Shown here piece by piece: positions 8,688-16,797 of a stretch of DNA of 64,000 nt; within the stretch, counting starts at the first letter, position 1; the number at the start of each line of letters is the position of its first letter. Under the pieces are notes generated by a model. It was given only the letters and a program-made list of their open reading frames with translations. It did not search any database and had not been told where the DNA came from. The position numbers and the translations under genes are program-made. Source of the DNA: an uncultured Alphaproteobacteria bacterium (GTDB lineage Bacteria > Pseudomonadota > Alphaproteobacteria > Rs-D84); NCBI GenBank assembly GCA_944392565.1, contig CALXWX010000001.1:313444-377443 (forward strand), written 5' to 3'.

Positions 8688-9776
8688 TTATCTGATGGGG
8701 ATAATTTTATCAGGATTTTGCACTTTGTCTGCGTCGCGTCGCATAGAAAATTCGCACCCACAGTATTTTTGCCGATAAAAATCAGACGCACGATTAATTT
8801 CGCACCGCAATTGTTCGTTCCATTTTATGGGTATGTATTGAATATTTTCCACCCCCCGTCGCGTCACATTCTGTGTCGCGCCACCCCCCGCCGTGTTTCC
8901 ACCCACACAAACAGTGTTTGCGCGGGACATGGACGGCGGGGGGCATTCCAACGCCAAATATATCGCATGCAATACAGAATCCATATTTTTAAATATTTCA
9001 TCATTCCAAAAACGAATGATGCGGTACCCATGTTGGGTTAAAAATTCATCGCGTACGGCGTCATGTGTGCGGTGGCGCGCATCGCCGTGTTGTGCGCCGT
9101 CCAGTTCGATAATTAACTTTTTACCCGCGCATAAAAAATCAACAACATAGTTGCCAATCGGTGCCTGTTTACGGAAAGAATAATCACGGCGTCCACGCAG
9201 ATAATACCACAATAATCGTTCTGCATCGGTCATATTGCGTTTTAAATATCGGGATAACGCCAGCGCCCTTTGGGTGTATCTTTTGTCATTCATCGCATCA
9301 GAATGCCCACCGCCCCAGGCGCTTGGGGCGGGGGGTGTCATCGCTGGCGATGACGGGGGGTGGGGAAATACATCGTACCCTGCCCTATCTACTTGGGATT
9401 GGTCTTTATGGCGCGATACACCAAAGACTGACGATACAGCATCATATCCGTGTTCTGCCGCCCACCGGCGCGCATATTCAAATCGGAATTTAAAACATGC
9501 ACTGCATCGCGCGCCGCGTTCTGGGGCATCTTCCATTCCGCGCACGGCATCACGCCACGCCGCGTGGTCATATTCGCCAATCGCGTATTTTACGCCCAGT
9601 TTTTCACAATATCGTATCTGTTCTGCCAGTCTTTTGTCATATTCAGCGGCTGGGAATATATTTGGGTTAAAAAACAATACGATAAAATCATCCACCCCTG
9701 GGATTTTCCCATCCGCTAATTCTTTTATCGCGCCCGCACTGCACGGCGCACAGCAAGACATTAACACCAGTTTCAT
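8688..9776 (-). CDS. queH: QueH-type epoxyqueuosine reductase interrupted in frame by a DUF559 nuclease domain
   Basis: QueH reduces epoxyqueuosine to queuosine in the wobble base of tRNAs. The host protein is complete in two parts. The N-part carries CCAPC (Cys8, 9, 12), CSAC (Cys91, 94) and SRHKD, and the C-part carries FYRQKYCGC (Cys339, 341). Residues 138-309 are an insertion. Within it, residues about 165-278 are a DUF559 restriction-like nuclease with DFLCAGKK and LIIELDGAQH (Asp213, Glu224, Asp226). The insert is exactly 172 codons, so the frame is kept. Low-complexity Pro/Gly linkers flank it and correspond to DNA palindromes. The start overlaps the metG stop (ATGA). Whether the product is one protein or is processed cannot be told from sequence. 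Confidence 0.88.
   Translation of the reverse strand: MKLVLMSCCAPCSAGAIKELADGKIPGVDDFIVLFFNPNIFPAAEYDKRLAEQIRYCEKLGVKYAIGEYDHAAWRDAVRGMEDAPERGARCSACFKFRFEYARRWAAEHGYDAVSSVFGVSRHKDQSQVDRAGYDVFPHPPSSPAMTPPAPSAWGGGHSDAMNDKRYTQRALALSRYLKRNMTDAERLLWYYLRGRRDYSFRKQAPIGNYVVDFLCAGKKLIIELDGAQHGDARHRTHDAVRDEFLTQHGYRIIRFWNDEIFKNMDSVLHAIYLALECPPPSMSRANTVCVGGNTAGGGATQNVTRRGVENIQYIPIKWNEQLRCEINRASDFYRQKYCGCEFSMRRDADKVQNPDKIIPIR
8849..9363 (-). mobile_element. DUF559-nuclease element inserted in queH
   Basis: The ends are a perfect 12-bp inverted repeat, CCACCCCCCGTC at 8849-8860 and its complement at 9352-9363. Each end carries two hairpins. On the left these are CGCG-CACA/TGTG-CGCG (8860-8880) and an 11-bp stem (8884-8894 with 8933-8943). 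On the right they are 9311-9317 with 9324-9330 and 9337-9343 with 9348-9354. The ends are much more GC-rich than the host gene. The interior is an open DUF559 frame (PD-(D/E)xK-like) with a possible own start near 9293, sharing the queH stop. The arrangement parallels other selfish palindrome-plus-nuclease cassettes, and mobility is inferred. Confidence 0.75.
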
Positions 9777-11782
9777 TTGATATTATAAACAGTTCCAATT
9801 TCTGTATCCGCCGCCAGTTCGATGATATTGTCCGTGTCATCGCCCGCACCAATTTCCGCGCCACTGCACATCATGCCATATGATTCAACACCGGCGACAG
9901 TGCGCTGGGCAATGGGCTTTTTCGCGCCGGGTAATTTTGCCCCAACTGGTGCCAAAACACCAATCATCCCCGTGCGCACATTTGGTGCGCCACATACAAT
10001 TTGCAAGTTATGATTTTCGCCGTCATCAACGGTCAGAATATGCAAATCATCGCGTGTTGGGTGATTTTTTACACCAACGATTTTTGCAACAATTGGCCGG
10101 GGCGTATCATCTGTTTTTGGTGCATATTGCGCGGTTAATTTTTCAACTGTTTCGTCATCAATCCGTGTAAACAGATTTTCCGGCACAGTGAATTTTGCGC
10201 CATCAGCAACGCGTGGTGCATATTCATCTGGCCATGATAAATCCAATTCCGAATCCACAAACACGGCGCGCATTTTTTCGGCTGTCCCCGGTATAAATGG
10301 TGCCGATACCCGTGCATACAAATCAATCAGTTGAAAGCATTGATTTAATACTGCACCCGCTGCATCCATATTTCCATTTTTAACCAATGTCCATGGTTCG
10401 CGCACGGTCATATATTCATTGCCGATTGCGTACAGCCCGCGCAATGCAACAATTGCATTGCGGAATTCGCATGCATCCAACGCGTCGGTCAATTCGCGCA
10501 ATTTTTCGTTAATTTGTTTTTCCAACGCCGCATCACGCGCACCAGCAACTGGGACTGTATCACCAAAGTTTTTATTTGTTAATTTGCAAACGCGCGATAC
10601 AAAGTTCCCCAGCATACCGTTCAGGTCTTTATTCACCGTATCCGCAAAACGCGTAAAAGTAAAATCTGTATCATCTGTTTCCGGGGCAGACGCAATCAGC
10701 GCATACCGCCACGCATCCGCCGGTGCAATTGATAATGCATCTGTTAAAAATACGCCGCGATGTTGTGATTTAGAAAATTTGCCCCCTTCGAAATTCAGGA
10801 AATTCATTGACTTTAACATATCAACTGTTTTCCAATTATCGTTCATTGCTAATTGTTGTTCTGGGAAAAATACGGCATGGAATTTAACATTATCTTTGCC
10901 CATAAATTGCGCATAGTGCGTATCGTCATTTTTCCACCAAGATGCCCAGTCATCGGTCGCCGCCTGGGATATAGAAACATAGCCCCACGGCGCATCAAAC
11001 CAAACATAGAAAACTTTGTTTTCATATCCGGGTTTATTAACGGGAATCCCCCACGGTAAATCGCGTGTTATTGATGTGTCATGCAATTCATCATTTGCCC
11101 AGCCCTGGGCAATTGCCGCGGCGGTGCGTGACCATTTTGGTGCATGTAATTTTAACCATTCGCGCCACACACCCTGCACCTTGGATGCCAAGAAAAACAG
11201 GTTCTTTGTCGGGCGCATTTCAATGTTTGTACTGCCGGAAATTGTGCTGCGCGGGTTAATTAATTCAGACGCATCGTATGTGGCACTGCATCGGTCGCAT
11301 TGATCACCGCGTGCGGCATCATAACCACATTTTGGACATGTGCCAATTAATTGTCGATCTGCCAGAAACATGTTGTCATCAATTGAAAATGGTTGAATTG
11401 TTTCGCGTTCTTCAATCAGTCCCAATGCATCCAAACGATTAAATAATTCATGTATCAGTTTTTCTTGCTGTGGTGTATGTGTACGCCCATATAAATCAAA
11501 TGATAAGTTAAAATCTTTTACTGCCTGTAAATGTTTTTGATAGTATTTATTATTATATTCAATAACTGGCATATTTTCTTTCATTGCACCAACAACCGCG
11601 GGCGTGCCATGTTCATCGGCACCACAAACATACAAAACATCGCGCCCACGCGCCCGACAAAATCGTGCGTAAATATCAGACGGCAACCAGCATCCCACCA
11701 AATGCCCCAGGTGTAATTCACCGTTCACATACGGTAATGCGGATGTAATCAGATACTTTTGTTTTTTATTATTGTTTGTCAT
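9773..11782 (-). CDS. metG: Methionyl-tRNA synthetase
   Basis: This class I synthetase charges both tRNA-Met species. HLGH is at residues 24-27 and GGKFSKS near residue 330. A zinc knuckle with two CxxC-type pairs (CPKCGYDAARGDQCDRC) lies in the connective domain. The C-terminal roughly 110 residues are an EMAP/Trbp111-type tRNA-binding OB fold (VCGAPNVRTG). Its 669 aa fit the long dimeric form. It is the first gene of the metG-queH-fabD-fabG-mnmG unit and overlaps queH by 4 nt. Confidence 0.96.
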   Translation of the reverse strand: MTNNNKKQKYLITSALPYVNGELHLGHLVGCWLPSDIYARFCRARGRDVLYVCGADEHGTPAVVGAMKENMPVIEYNNKYYQKHLQAVKDFNLSFDLYGRTHTPQQEKLIHELFNRLDALGLIEERETIQPFSIDDNMFLADRQLIGTCPKCGYDAARGDQCDRCSATYDASELINPRSTISGSTNIEMRPTKNLFFLASKVQGVWREWLKLHAPKWSRTAAAIAQGWANDELHDTSITRDLPWGIPVNKPGYENKVFYVWFDAPWGYVSISQAATDDWASWWKNDDTHYAQFMGKDNVKFHAVFFPEQQLAMNDNWKTVDMLKSMNFLNFEGGKFSKSQHRGVFLTDALSIAPADAWRYALIASAPETDDTDFTFTRFADTVNKDLNGMLGNFVSRVCKLTNKNFGDTVPVAGARDAALEKQINEKLRELTDALDACEFRNAIVALRGLYAIGNEYMTVREPWTLVKNGNMDAAGAVLNQCFQLIDLYARVSAPFIPGTAEKMRAVFVDSELDLSWPDEYAPRVADGAKFTVPENLFTRIDDETVEKLTAQYAPKTDDTPRPIVAKIVGVKNHPTRDDLHILTVDDGENHNLQIVCGAPNVRTGMIGVLAPVGAKLPGAKKPIAQRTVAGVESYGMMCSGAEIGAGDDTDNIIELAADTEIGTVYNIK

Positions 11783-11808
11783 TGTTTTATGCCCTTTTGT
11801 AAAAATAT

Positions 11809-11868
11809 ATGGGCGCCCAACGGGGCGCCCATGAATCCCGTCAGAATTTTTGATTAAGATTAATTATA
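11809..11868 (-). promoter_or_regulatory. metG promoter -10 and strong leader hairpin
   Basis: A minus-strand TATAAT lies at 11863-11868. Downstream of it a perfect 10-bp GC hairpin (11809-11832) is followed by an AT-rich tract with T5. The metG ribosome binding site (AAAAGGG) comes right after. The hairpin is terminator-like and may attenuate metG or simply stop tRNA-Val read-through. Confidence 0.5.
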
Positions 11869-11923
11869 CATTCGCATCATTTTTTATAAATTTAATTTTT
11901 ACTATTATGCCGTACAGCTTGCC

Positions 11924-11982
11924 TGTGGCTTGCCACCCGAAGCGTTCCGCAAATGTGTGGCTTGCCACCCGAAGCGTTCCGC
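11924..11982 (-). repeat. 27-bp perfect direct repeat after tRNA-Val(GAC)
   Basis: Two identical 27-bp units (11924-11950 and 11956-11982) are separated by 5 bp, directly downstream of tRNA-Val on the minus strand. Each holds the palindrome GTGGC-TT-GCCAC. The last unit also contributes to a hairpin, CCACCC...GGGTGG, with loop GAAGCGTTCCGCGAA. That loop resembles the one in the hairpin at 39187-39215 near the other tRNA-Val gene. Confidence 0.8.
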
Positions 11983-11988
11983 GAAGGG

Positions 11989-12065
11989 TGGTGGGTGGTA
12001 TTGGACTCGAACCAACGACCTTTACGATGTCAACGTAACGCTCTAACCAACTGAGCTAACCACCC
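11989..12065 (-). tRNA. tRNA-Val(GAC)
   Basis: The 77-nt cloverleaf has acceptor GGGTGGT/ACCACCC, anticodon loop TTGACAT (GAC) and T-arm GTTGG/CCAAT, and its CCA is encoded. It is transcribed leftward, ahead of metG. Confidence 0.96.
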
Positions 12066-12078
12066 AAAAATCGCACAA

Positions 12079-12106
12079 ATTATATCAAACAAATTTCAGA
12101 TTGCAA
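12079..12106 (-). promoter_or_regulatory. tRNA-Val promoter (shared -35)
   Basis: On the minus strand TTGCAA (12101-12106), a 16-nt spacer and TATAAT (12079-12084) form a consensus-like promoter for tRNA-Val. The palindromic TTGCAA is also the -35 of the opposite promoter. Confidence 0.65.
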
Positions 12107-12129
12107 TATTATTTTGTGCCGACTATAAT
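12101..12129 (+). promoter_or_regulatory. Promoter of the structured leader RNA
   Basis: TTGCAA (12101-12106), a 17-nt spacer and a perfect TATAAT (12124-12129) point rightward. Transcription would start near 12136, at the base of the first leader hairpin. Confidence 0.7.
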
Positions 12130-12135
12130 AATTCC

Positions 12136-12310
12136 CGTGGCAGGTGTTCTGCCACTGGATACATCTAATCCATTAGCAAGCGTCCGCAGGGACGAAAAAA
12201 ACTCCAACCCCCGGTTGGAGGGACTTTTAATATATCGAATAAAAGTCGCAATTCTTGACAATTGTTGTGAACCTCCAACCACCTGAATTTTTTTCGGTGG
12301 TTTTATTTTT
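12136..12310 (+). ncRNA. Structured leader with alternative terminator/antiterminator pairing
   Basis: Consecutive hairpins are visible: 12137-12143/12149-12155, 12156-12160/12168-12172, 12181-12185/12190-12194, 12202-12209/12213-12220 and 12222-12228/12241-12247. A terminator follows (12277-12283/12296-12302) with TTTTATTTTT. Segment 12213-12221 (GGTTGGAGG) can pair either with 12202-12209 or, over 9 bp, with 12272-12280. The second pairing would break the terminator. This is the logic of a riboswitch or attenuator. I recognise no known class. A 62-aa ORF with its own ribosome binding site follows. Confidence 0.65.
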
Positions 12311-12326
12311 GAATATCGGGGGTAAA

Positions 12327-12513
12327 ATGACACTGGGTAATGAAATAGAACAAATCCGACAAAAATGTAATATGCCGTTATTTATTGCATATTCTATATT
12401 TGATACCGATGAAAATGGCTATCATCAAATTGTGATTGGTCGACAAAAACCCACAGTTTATCAACTGATAATGTTTATTGATTCCACCCACCACCCAATG
12501 AAAAGTTTGGAAT

Positions 12514-12515
<2 letters not shown>
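12327..12515 (+). CDS. 62-aa protein of unknown function behind the structured leader
   Basis: The ORF starts at an ATG preceded by GGGGG (12318-12322) and ends just before a bidirectional terminator. The protein is acidic to neutral with no membrane segment or signal peptide. Its N-terminal LGNEIEQIRQKC and the spacing of hydrophobic residues faintly recall a small HTH fold, but I would not assign one. Its likely control by the preceding leader is the main reason to treat it as real. Confidence 0.5.
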
Positions 12516-13661
<1,146 letters not shown>

Positions 13662-13716
13662 TTAAAAATTACGGATTTTTATTTGCATATTTATATAATT
13701 TGCTATTATTGCATGC

Positions 13717-14070
13717 ATGAGAAATACAATAAAGAAACATATTGACTTTTTACCATCAGATGCCGATACAGACGCACGCAGTGAATTTTTCTTTATCCGC
13801 GCCCGCCCGGCAAAGTACCCAAATGATGCGCGCTATGGCATTATGGCGACCAAGCGCACTTTTAAACTGGCGGTGGATCGTAATCGGGCAAAGCGACTGT
13901 TGCGCGACTGGATTCGACATAATGAAAAATATATGTGCGCGGATATGGACTATATATTTCTGGCACGGCACAGGGTTTTGGCGGCGTCCCGCCTGGATGG
14001 TCGGGTTGCCATGCGCAAGGCATTGCATTACATAAAAAAGCAACATGAAAAAAAATCCACCACAGAATAA
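13717..14070 (+). CDS. rnpA: Ribonuclease P protein component
   Basis: RnpA is the basic protein cofactor of RNase P in tRNA 5' maturation. The family motif RNRAKRLLRDWIR lies at about residues 54-66. The 117-aa length and basic charge are typical. A TTGCAT/TATTAT promoter at 13683-13709 ends only 7 nt before the ATG, suggesting a leaderless mRNA. rpmH, which usually precedes rnpA, is not here. The stop lies inside yidD (26-nt overlap). Confidence 0.93.
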   Translation: MRNTIKKHIDFLPSDADTDARSEFFFIRARPAKYPNDARYGIMATKRTFKLAVDRNRAKRLLRDWIRHNEKYMCADMDYIFLARHRVLAASRLDGRVAMRKALHYIKKQHEKKSTTE

Positions 14071-14293
14071 CAATTTTTTTCGCCGTGCGGCGATTGGTTG
14101 TGTTCGTATGTATCAGTCGTGCATATCGCCATTTATTGGCGCCCGCGCGGCATGCCGATTTACCCCATCGTGCAGTGAATATACCGCCCAGGCAATTGAA
14201 AAATATGGTATATTGCGTGGCACAATAATGGGAATGCGGCGGATATTACGGTGCAGACCGGGCGGTGGGTTTGGATATGACCCTGTGCCTTGA
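14045..14293 (+). CDS. yidD: Membrane protein insertion efficiency factor YidD
   Basis: YidD is a small protein that aids YidC-dependent membrane insertion. Its 82 aa carry the family core YQSCISPFIGARAACRFTPSCSEYTAQAIEKYG and the C-terminal RCRPGGGFGYDPVP. It overlaps the end of rnpA, the classic rnpA-yidD order. yidC does not follow in this window. Confidence 0.95.
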   Translation: MKKNPPQNNNFFRRAAIGCVRMYQSCISPFIGARAACRFTPSCSEYTAQAIEKYGILRGTIMGMRRILRCRPGGGFGYDPVP

Positions 14294-14370
14294 CATATGC
14301 GCTGATTGTGGTAAAATTCCAGGCACATTAACGAAAGTTATAAAGAGTTTTATATTAAAAAGGATTAAAA

Positions 14371-14829
14371 ATGTCATTTCGTGCAACCGTAGAATCCATG
14401 TCAAAAATTATGGATGAAATGGGAATTACTGAACTAGAATTAGAACGCCAGTTTTTATTTGGTGTTTATCGCAAACATATTCATTTATCTAAACAACAGG
14501 TTACATCTGCTGTTGCAATGCCGAATTTCCCGGTATCTGCGGATGCAAAAAACACAAACAGTGAACCTGCGGATGCCGAAAATCCAAAGGTCAGTGGATA
14601 CGCATTAAAATCACCAATGGTTGGCGTTGCATATTTGGCACCAGAACCGGGGGCAAAACCATTCACATCTGTTGGCGCCCAGATAAAGGCGGGTGATACA
14701 GTCGCATTGATAGAAGCGATGAAAACATTTAATCCAATAAAATCTGATAAAGATGGCGTGGTCAAAGAAATATTGGTTTCTGATGGCCAGGCTGTTGAAT
14801 TTGATCAACCAATAATTGTTATTGAATAA
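14371..14829 (+). CDS. accB: Biotin carboxyl carrier protein of acetyl-CoA carboxylase
   Basis: BCCP carries the biotin that shuttles CO2 to make malonyl-CoA. The biotinyl domain fills the C-terminal roughly 80 residues, with the biotinylated Lys in EAMKTFN. The N-terminal helical region and an Ala/Pro-poor linker precede it. AAAGGA lies ahead of ATG 14371. accC follows after 8 nt, forming the usual accBC operon. Confidence 0.95.
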   Translation: MSFRATVESMSKIMDEMGITELELERQFLFGVYRKHIHLSKQQVTSAVAMPNFPVSADAKNTNSEPADAENPKVSGYALKSPMVGVAYLAPEPGAKPFTSVGAQIKAGDTVALIEAMKTFNPIKSDKDGVVKEILVSDGQAVEFDQPIIVIE

Positions 14830-14837
14830 GCGATAAA

Positions 14838-16241
14838 ATGTCACAAATAAAGAAAGTATTAATTGCCAATCGTGGTGAAATCGCGTTGCGTATTATACGC
14901 GCGTGTCGCGATATGGGCATCCGTACGGTTGCGGTTTATTCAACCGTTGATAAAAACGCCATGCATGTTCAATTGGCGGACGAATCTGTATGCATTGGAC
15001 CCGGTCCGTCCAAGGATTCGTATCTGAACGAATCTGCGATATTGACGGCGGCGTTATTAACAAATGCCGATGCAATTCACCCGGGATATGGATTTTTATC
15101 CGAACGCGCCGATTTCGCACAAAAGGTTGAACAGCATGGTTTAATATGGATTGGACCATCCGCCGCCATGATTGAAAAGATGGGGGACAAGGTTAATGCC
15201 AAACAAACCGCAATTAAATGTGGTTTGCCGGTTGTGCCGGGGTCTGACGGTGCGGTTGAAACACTGGAAGATGCGCTTAGCTGGGCGGAAAAAATCGGAT
15301 ATCCTGTTATGTTAAAGGCGGCTGCCGGTGGTGGTGGTCGTGGTATTCGCCCTGTTATGTCAGCTGACCAAATGGCAGAAGCATTCCAAATGACCAAGAA
15401 TGAGGCAAAATCCGGTTTCGGCGATGATACACTGTATATGGAAAAACTGTTAATGCATCCGCGCCATATTGAATTCCAGGTGTTGGGTGATAAACACGGC
15501 AATGTTGTTATTTTTGGTGAACGCGATTGTTCATTACAGCGTAAAAATCAAAAGGTTATGGAAGAATGCCCCGCAGCAATTCTGACCCAGAAACAACGCG
15601 ATGACATGATTGAAATTTGCAAGAATGCCGCCAAGAAAATGGGATATGTAAATGCCGGTACATTTGAATTTATGTTCGAAGATGGTAAATTCTATTTCTT
15701 GGAAATGAACACGCGCCTGCAGGTGGAACACCCTGTGACCGAAATGGTTTATGGGGTTGACCTGGTTCGTGAACAGATTCGTATCGCCGCGGGCGAAAAA
15801 TTGGGATACACCCAATCAAATGTTGTTCCACACGGTCATGCGATTGAATTTCGTATCAATGCCGAAGATCCGGAAAACTTTACCCCAAATCCGGGAAAAA
15901 TCACACTGTATGCGCCATCGGGTGGTCTAGGTGTGCGCGTTGACAGCGCGGTATACACGGGATACACAATTCCACCGACATATGATTCGATGATTGCAAA
16001 ATTGATTGTTCATGCGCAATCGCGTCCGGCATGTATAATGCGTGCGGCGCGTGCATTGGATGAATTCGTTATCGAAGGGGTCAAAACAACGATTCCACTG
16101 CAACAAAAATTGTTAAAGAATCGCGATGTCAAAACATTGAACTTTGATAATCATTGGTTGGAATCATTCTTAAAGTCCGAACATGAAAAATCTGAATCAA
16201 AACAGAAAAAATCGGATAAAGAAGAACAGGTATCAGAATAA
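14838..16241 (+). CDS. accC: Biotin carboxylase subunit of acetyl-CoA carboxylase
   Basis: This ATP-grasp enzyme carboxylates biotin on AccB. IANRGEIALRIIRA at the N-terminus, the glycine loop KAAAGGGGRGIR near residue 160 and EMNTRLQVEHPVTE near 290 are all intact. At 467 aa it is slightly longer than usual because of a charged Lys/Glu/Ser-rich tail of about 20 residues. A terminator follows. Confidence 0.97.
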   Translation: MSQIKKVLIANRGEIALRIIRACRDMGIRTVAVYSTVDKNAMHVQLADESVCIGPGPSKDSYLNESAILTAALLTNADAIHPGYGFLSERADFAQKVEQHGLIWIGPSAAMIEKMGDKVNAKQTAIKCGLPVVPGSDGAVETLEDALSWAEKIGYPVMLKAAAGGGGRGIRPVMSADQMAEAFQMTKNEAKSGFGDDTLYMEKLLMHPRHIEFQVLGDKHGNVVIFGERDCSLQRKNQKVMEECPAAILTQKQRDDMIEICKNAAKKMGYVNAGTFEFMFEDGKFYFLEMNTRLQVEHPVTEMVYGVDLVREQIRIAAGEKLGYTQSNVVPHGHAIEFRINAEDPENFTPNPGKITLYAPSGGLGVRVDSAVYTGYTIPPTYDSMIAKLIVHAQSRPACIMRAARALDEFVIEGVKTTIPLQQKLLKNRDVKTLNFDNHWLESFLKSEHEKSESKQKKSDKEEQVSE

Positions 16242-16253
16242 AAATAAAAAACT

Positions 16254-16287
16254 AAAAAAAATACCGGCAAATGCCGGTATTTTTTTA
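16254..16287. terminator. bidirectional terminator (accC / pal)
   Basis: The stem ATACCGGCA/TGCCGGTAT is preceded by A7 and followed by T7, between converging accC and pal. Confidence 0.85.
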
Positions 16288-16301
16288 CAATCAAATCACA
16301 A

Positions 16302-16718
16302 TTATTTAACTGTGGTTGTTGCGTTACGATTCCATTTCCATACTTCTTCACCGGTACCCTGAACCAATGGACGTTCTTTACCATATGAAATTGTGGAAAT
16401 ACGTGCTGGCTCAATACCGTCATTGACCAATACTTCCTTGGCAGCATTTGCACGGCGTGCGCCCAGTGCCAAATTGTATTCTGTTGAACCGCGTTCGTCG
16501 CAATTACCAGCAATTTGGATTTTGGTATCTGCGTGGTTCTTCATATACAGCGATTGACCCAACAGGTTATCGCGCGCTTCATCAGAAATTTCAGATGAAT
16601 TAAACGCAAAGAATACGCGTTGATCGTTCAAATCAGCTGGTTCAACAATTGTTGATCCGCCACATGCAGCCAACATGCCCGCAACGCCAGCCAATACAGC
16701 AAAGTTTTTTATTTTCAT
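16302..16718 (-). CDS. pal: Peptidoglycan-associated lipoprotein
   Basis: Pal tethers the outer membrane to peptidoglycan and works with Tol during constriction. A lipoprotein signal peptide ends in the lipobox LAAC with Cys19. The OmpA-like domain follows directly (VFFAFNSSEIS, GNCDERGSTEYNLALGARRA). At 138 aa it is shorter than usual (about 160-170) because the linker after the lipid Cys is brief. No tolB or ybgF is adjacent. Confidence 0.93.
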   Translation of the reverse strand: MKIKNFAVLAGVAGMLAACGGSTIVEPADLNDQRVFFAFNSSEISDEARDNLLGQSLYMKNHADTKIQIAGNCDERGSTEYNLALGARRANAAKEVLVNDGIEPARISTISYGKERPLVQGTGEEVWKWNRNATTTVK

Positions 16719-16797
16719 GAAAATACTCCCTTGAGTTTCTGTTGCTCGTGTTCTAGTCTATAATAAAAGGTATGAAAAATCAAGGAAAAACAAAAAA

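Noticed and set aside
8849-9363. An intein in QueH
   Set aside because: There is no Cys/Ser at the first position, no block B TxxH and no terminal His-Asn. The insert is a nuclease domain with low-complexity linkers, not a splicing domain.
9235-9780. A 181-aa plus-strand frame opposite queH
   Set aside because: It is antisense to the recognisable QueH and DUF559 motifs, has no ribosome binding site and no recognisable domain. It is a shadow of the GC-rich insert.
11924-11982. A CRISPR array
   Set aside because: Only two 27-bp units with a 5-bp gap are present. There are no spacers of 30 bp or more and no cas genes in the window.
12101-12286. A 61-aa ORF starting at TTG in the 12.1-kb region
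   Set aside because: The TTG is the -35 hexamer, and the frame runs through strong hairpins and the terminator region. A structured leader explains the region better.
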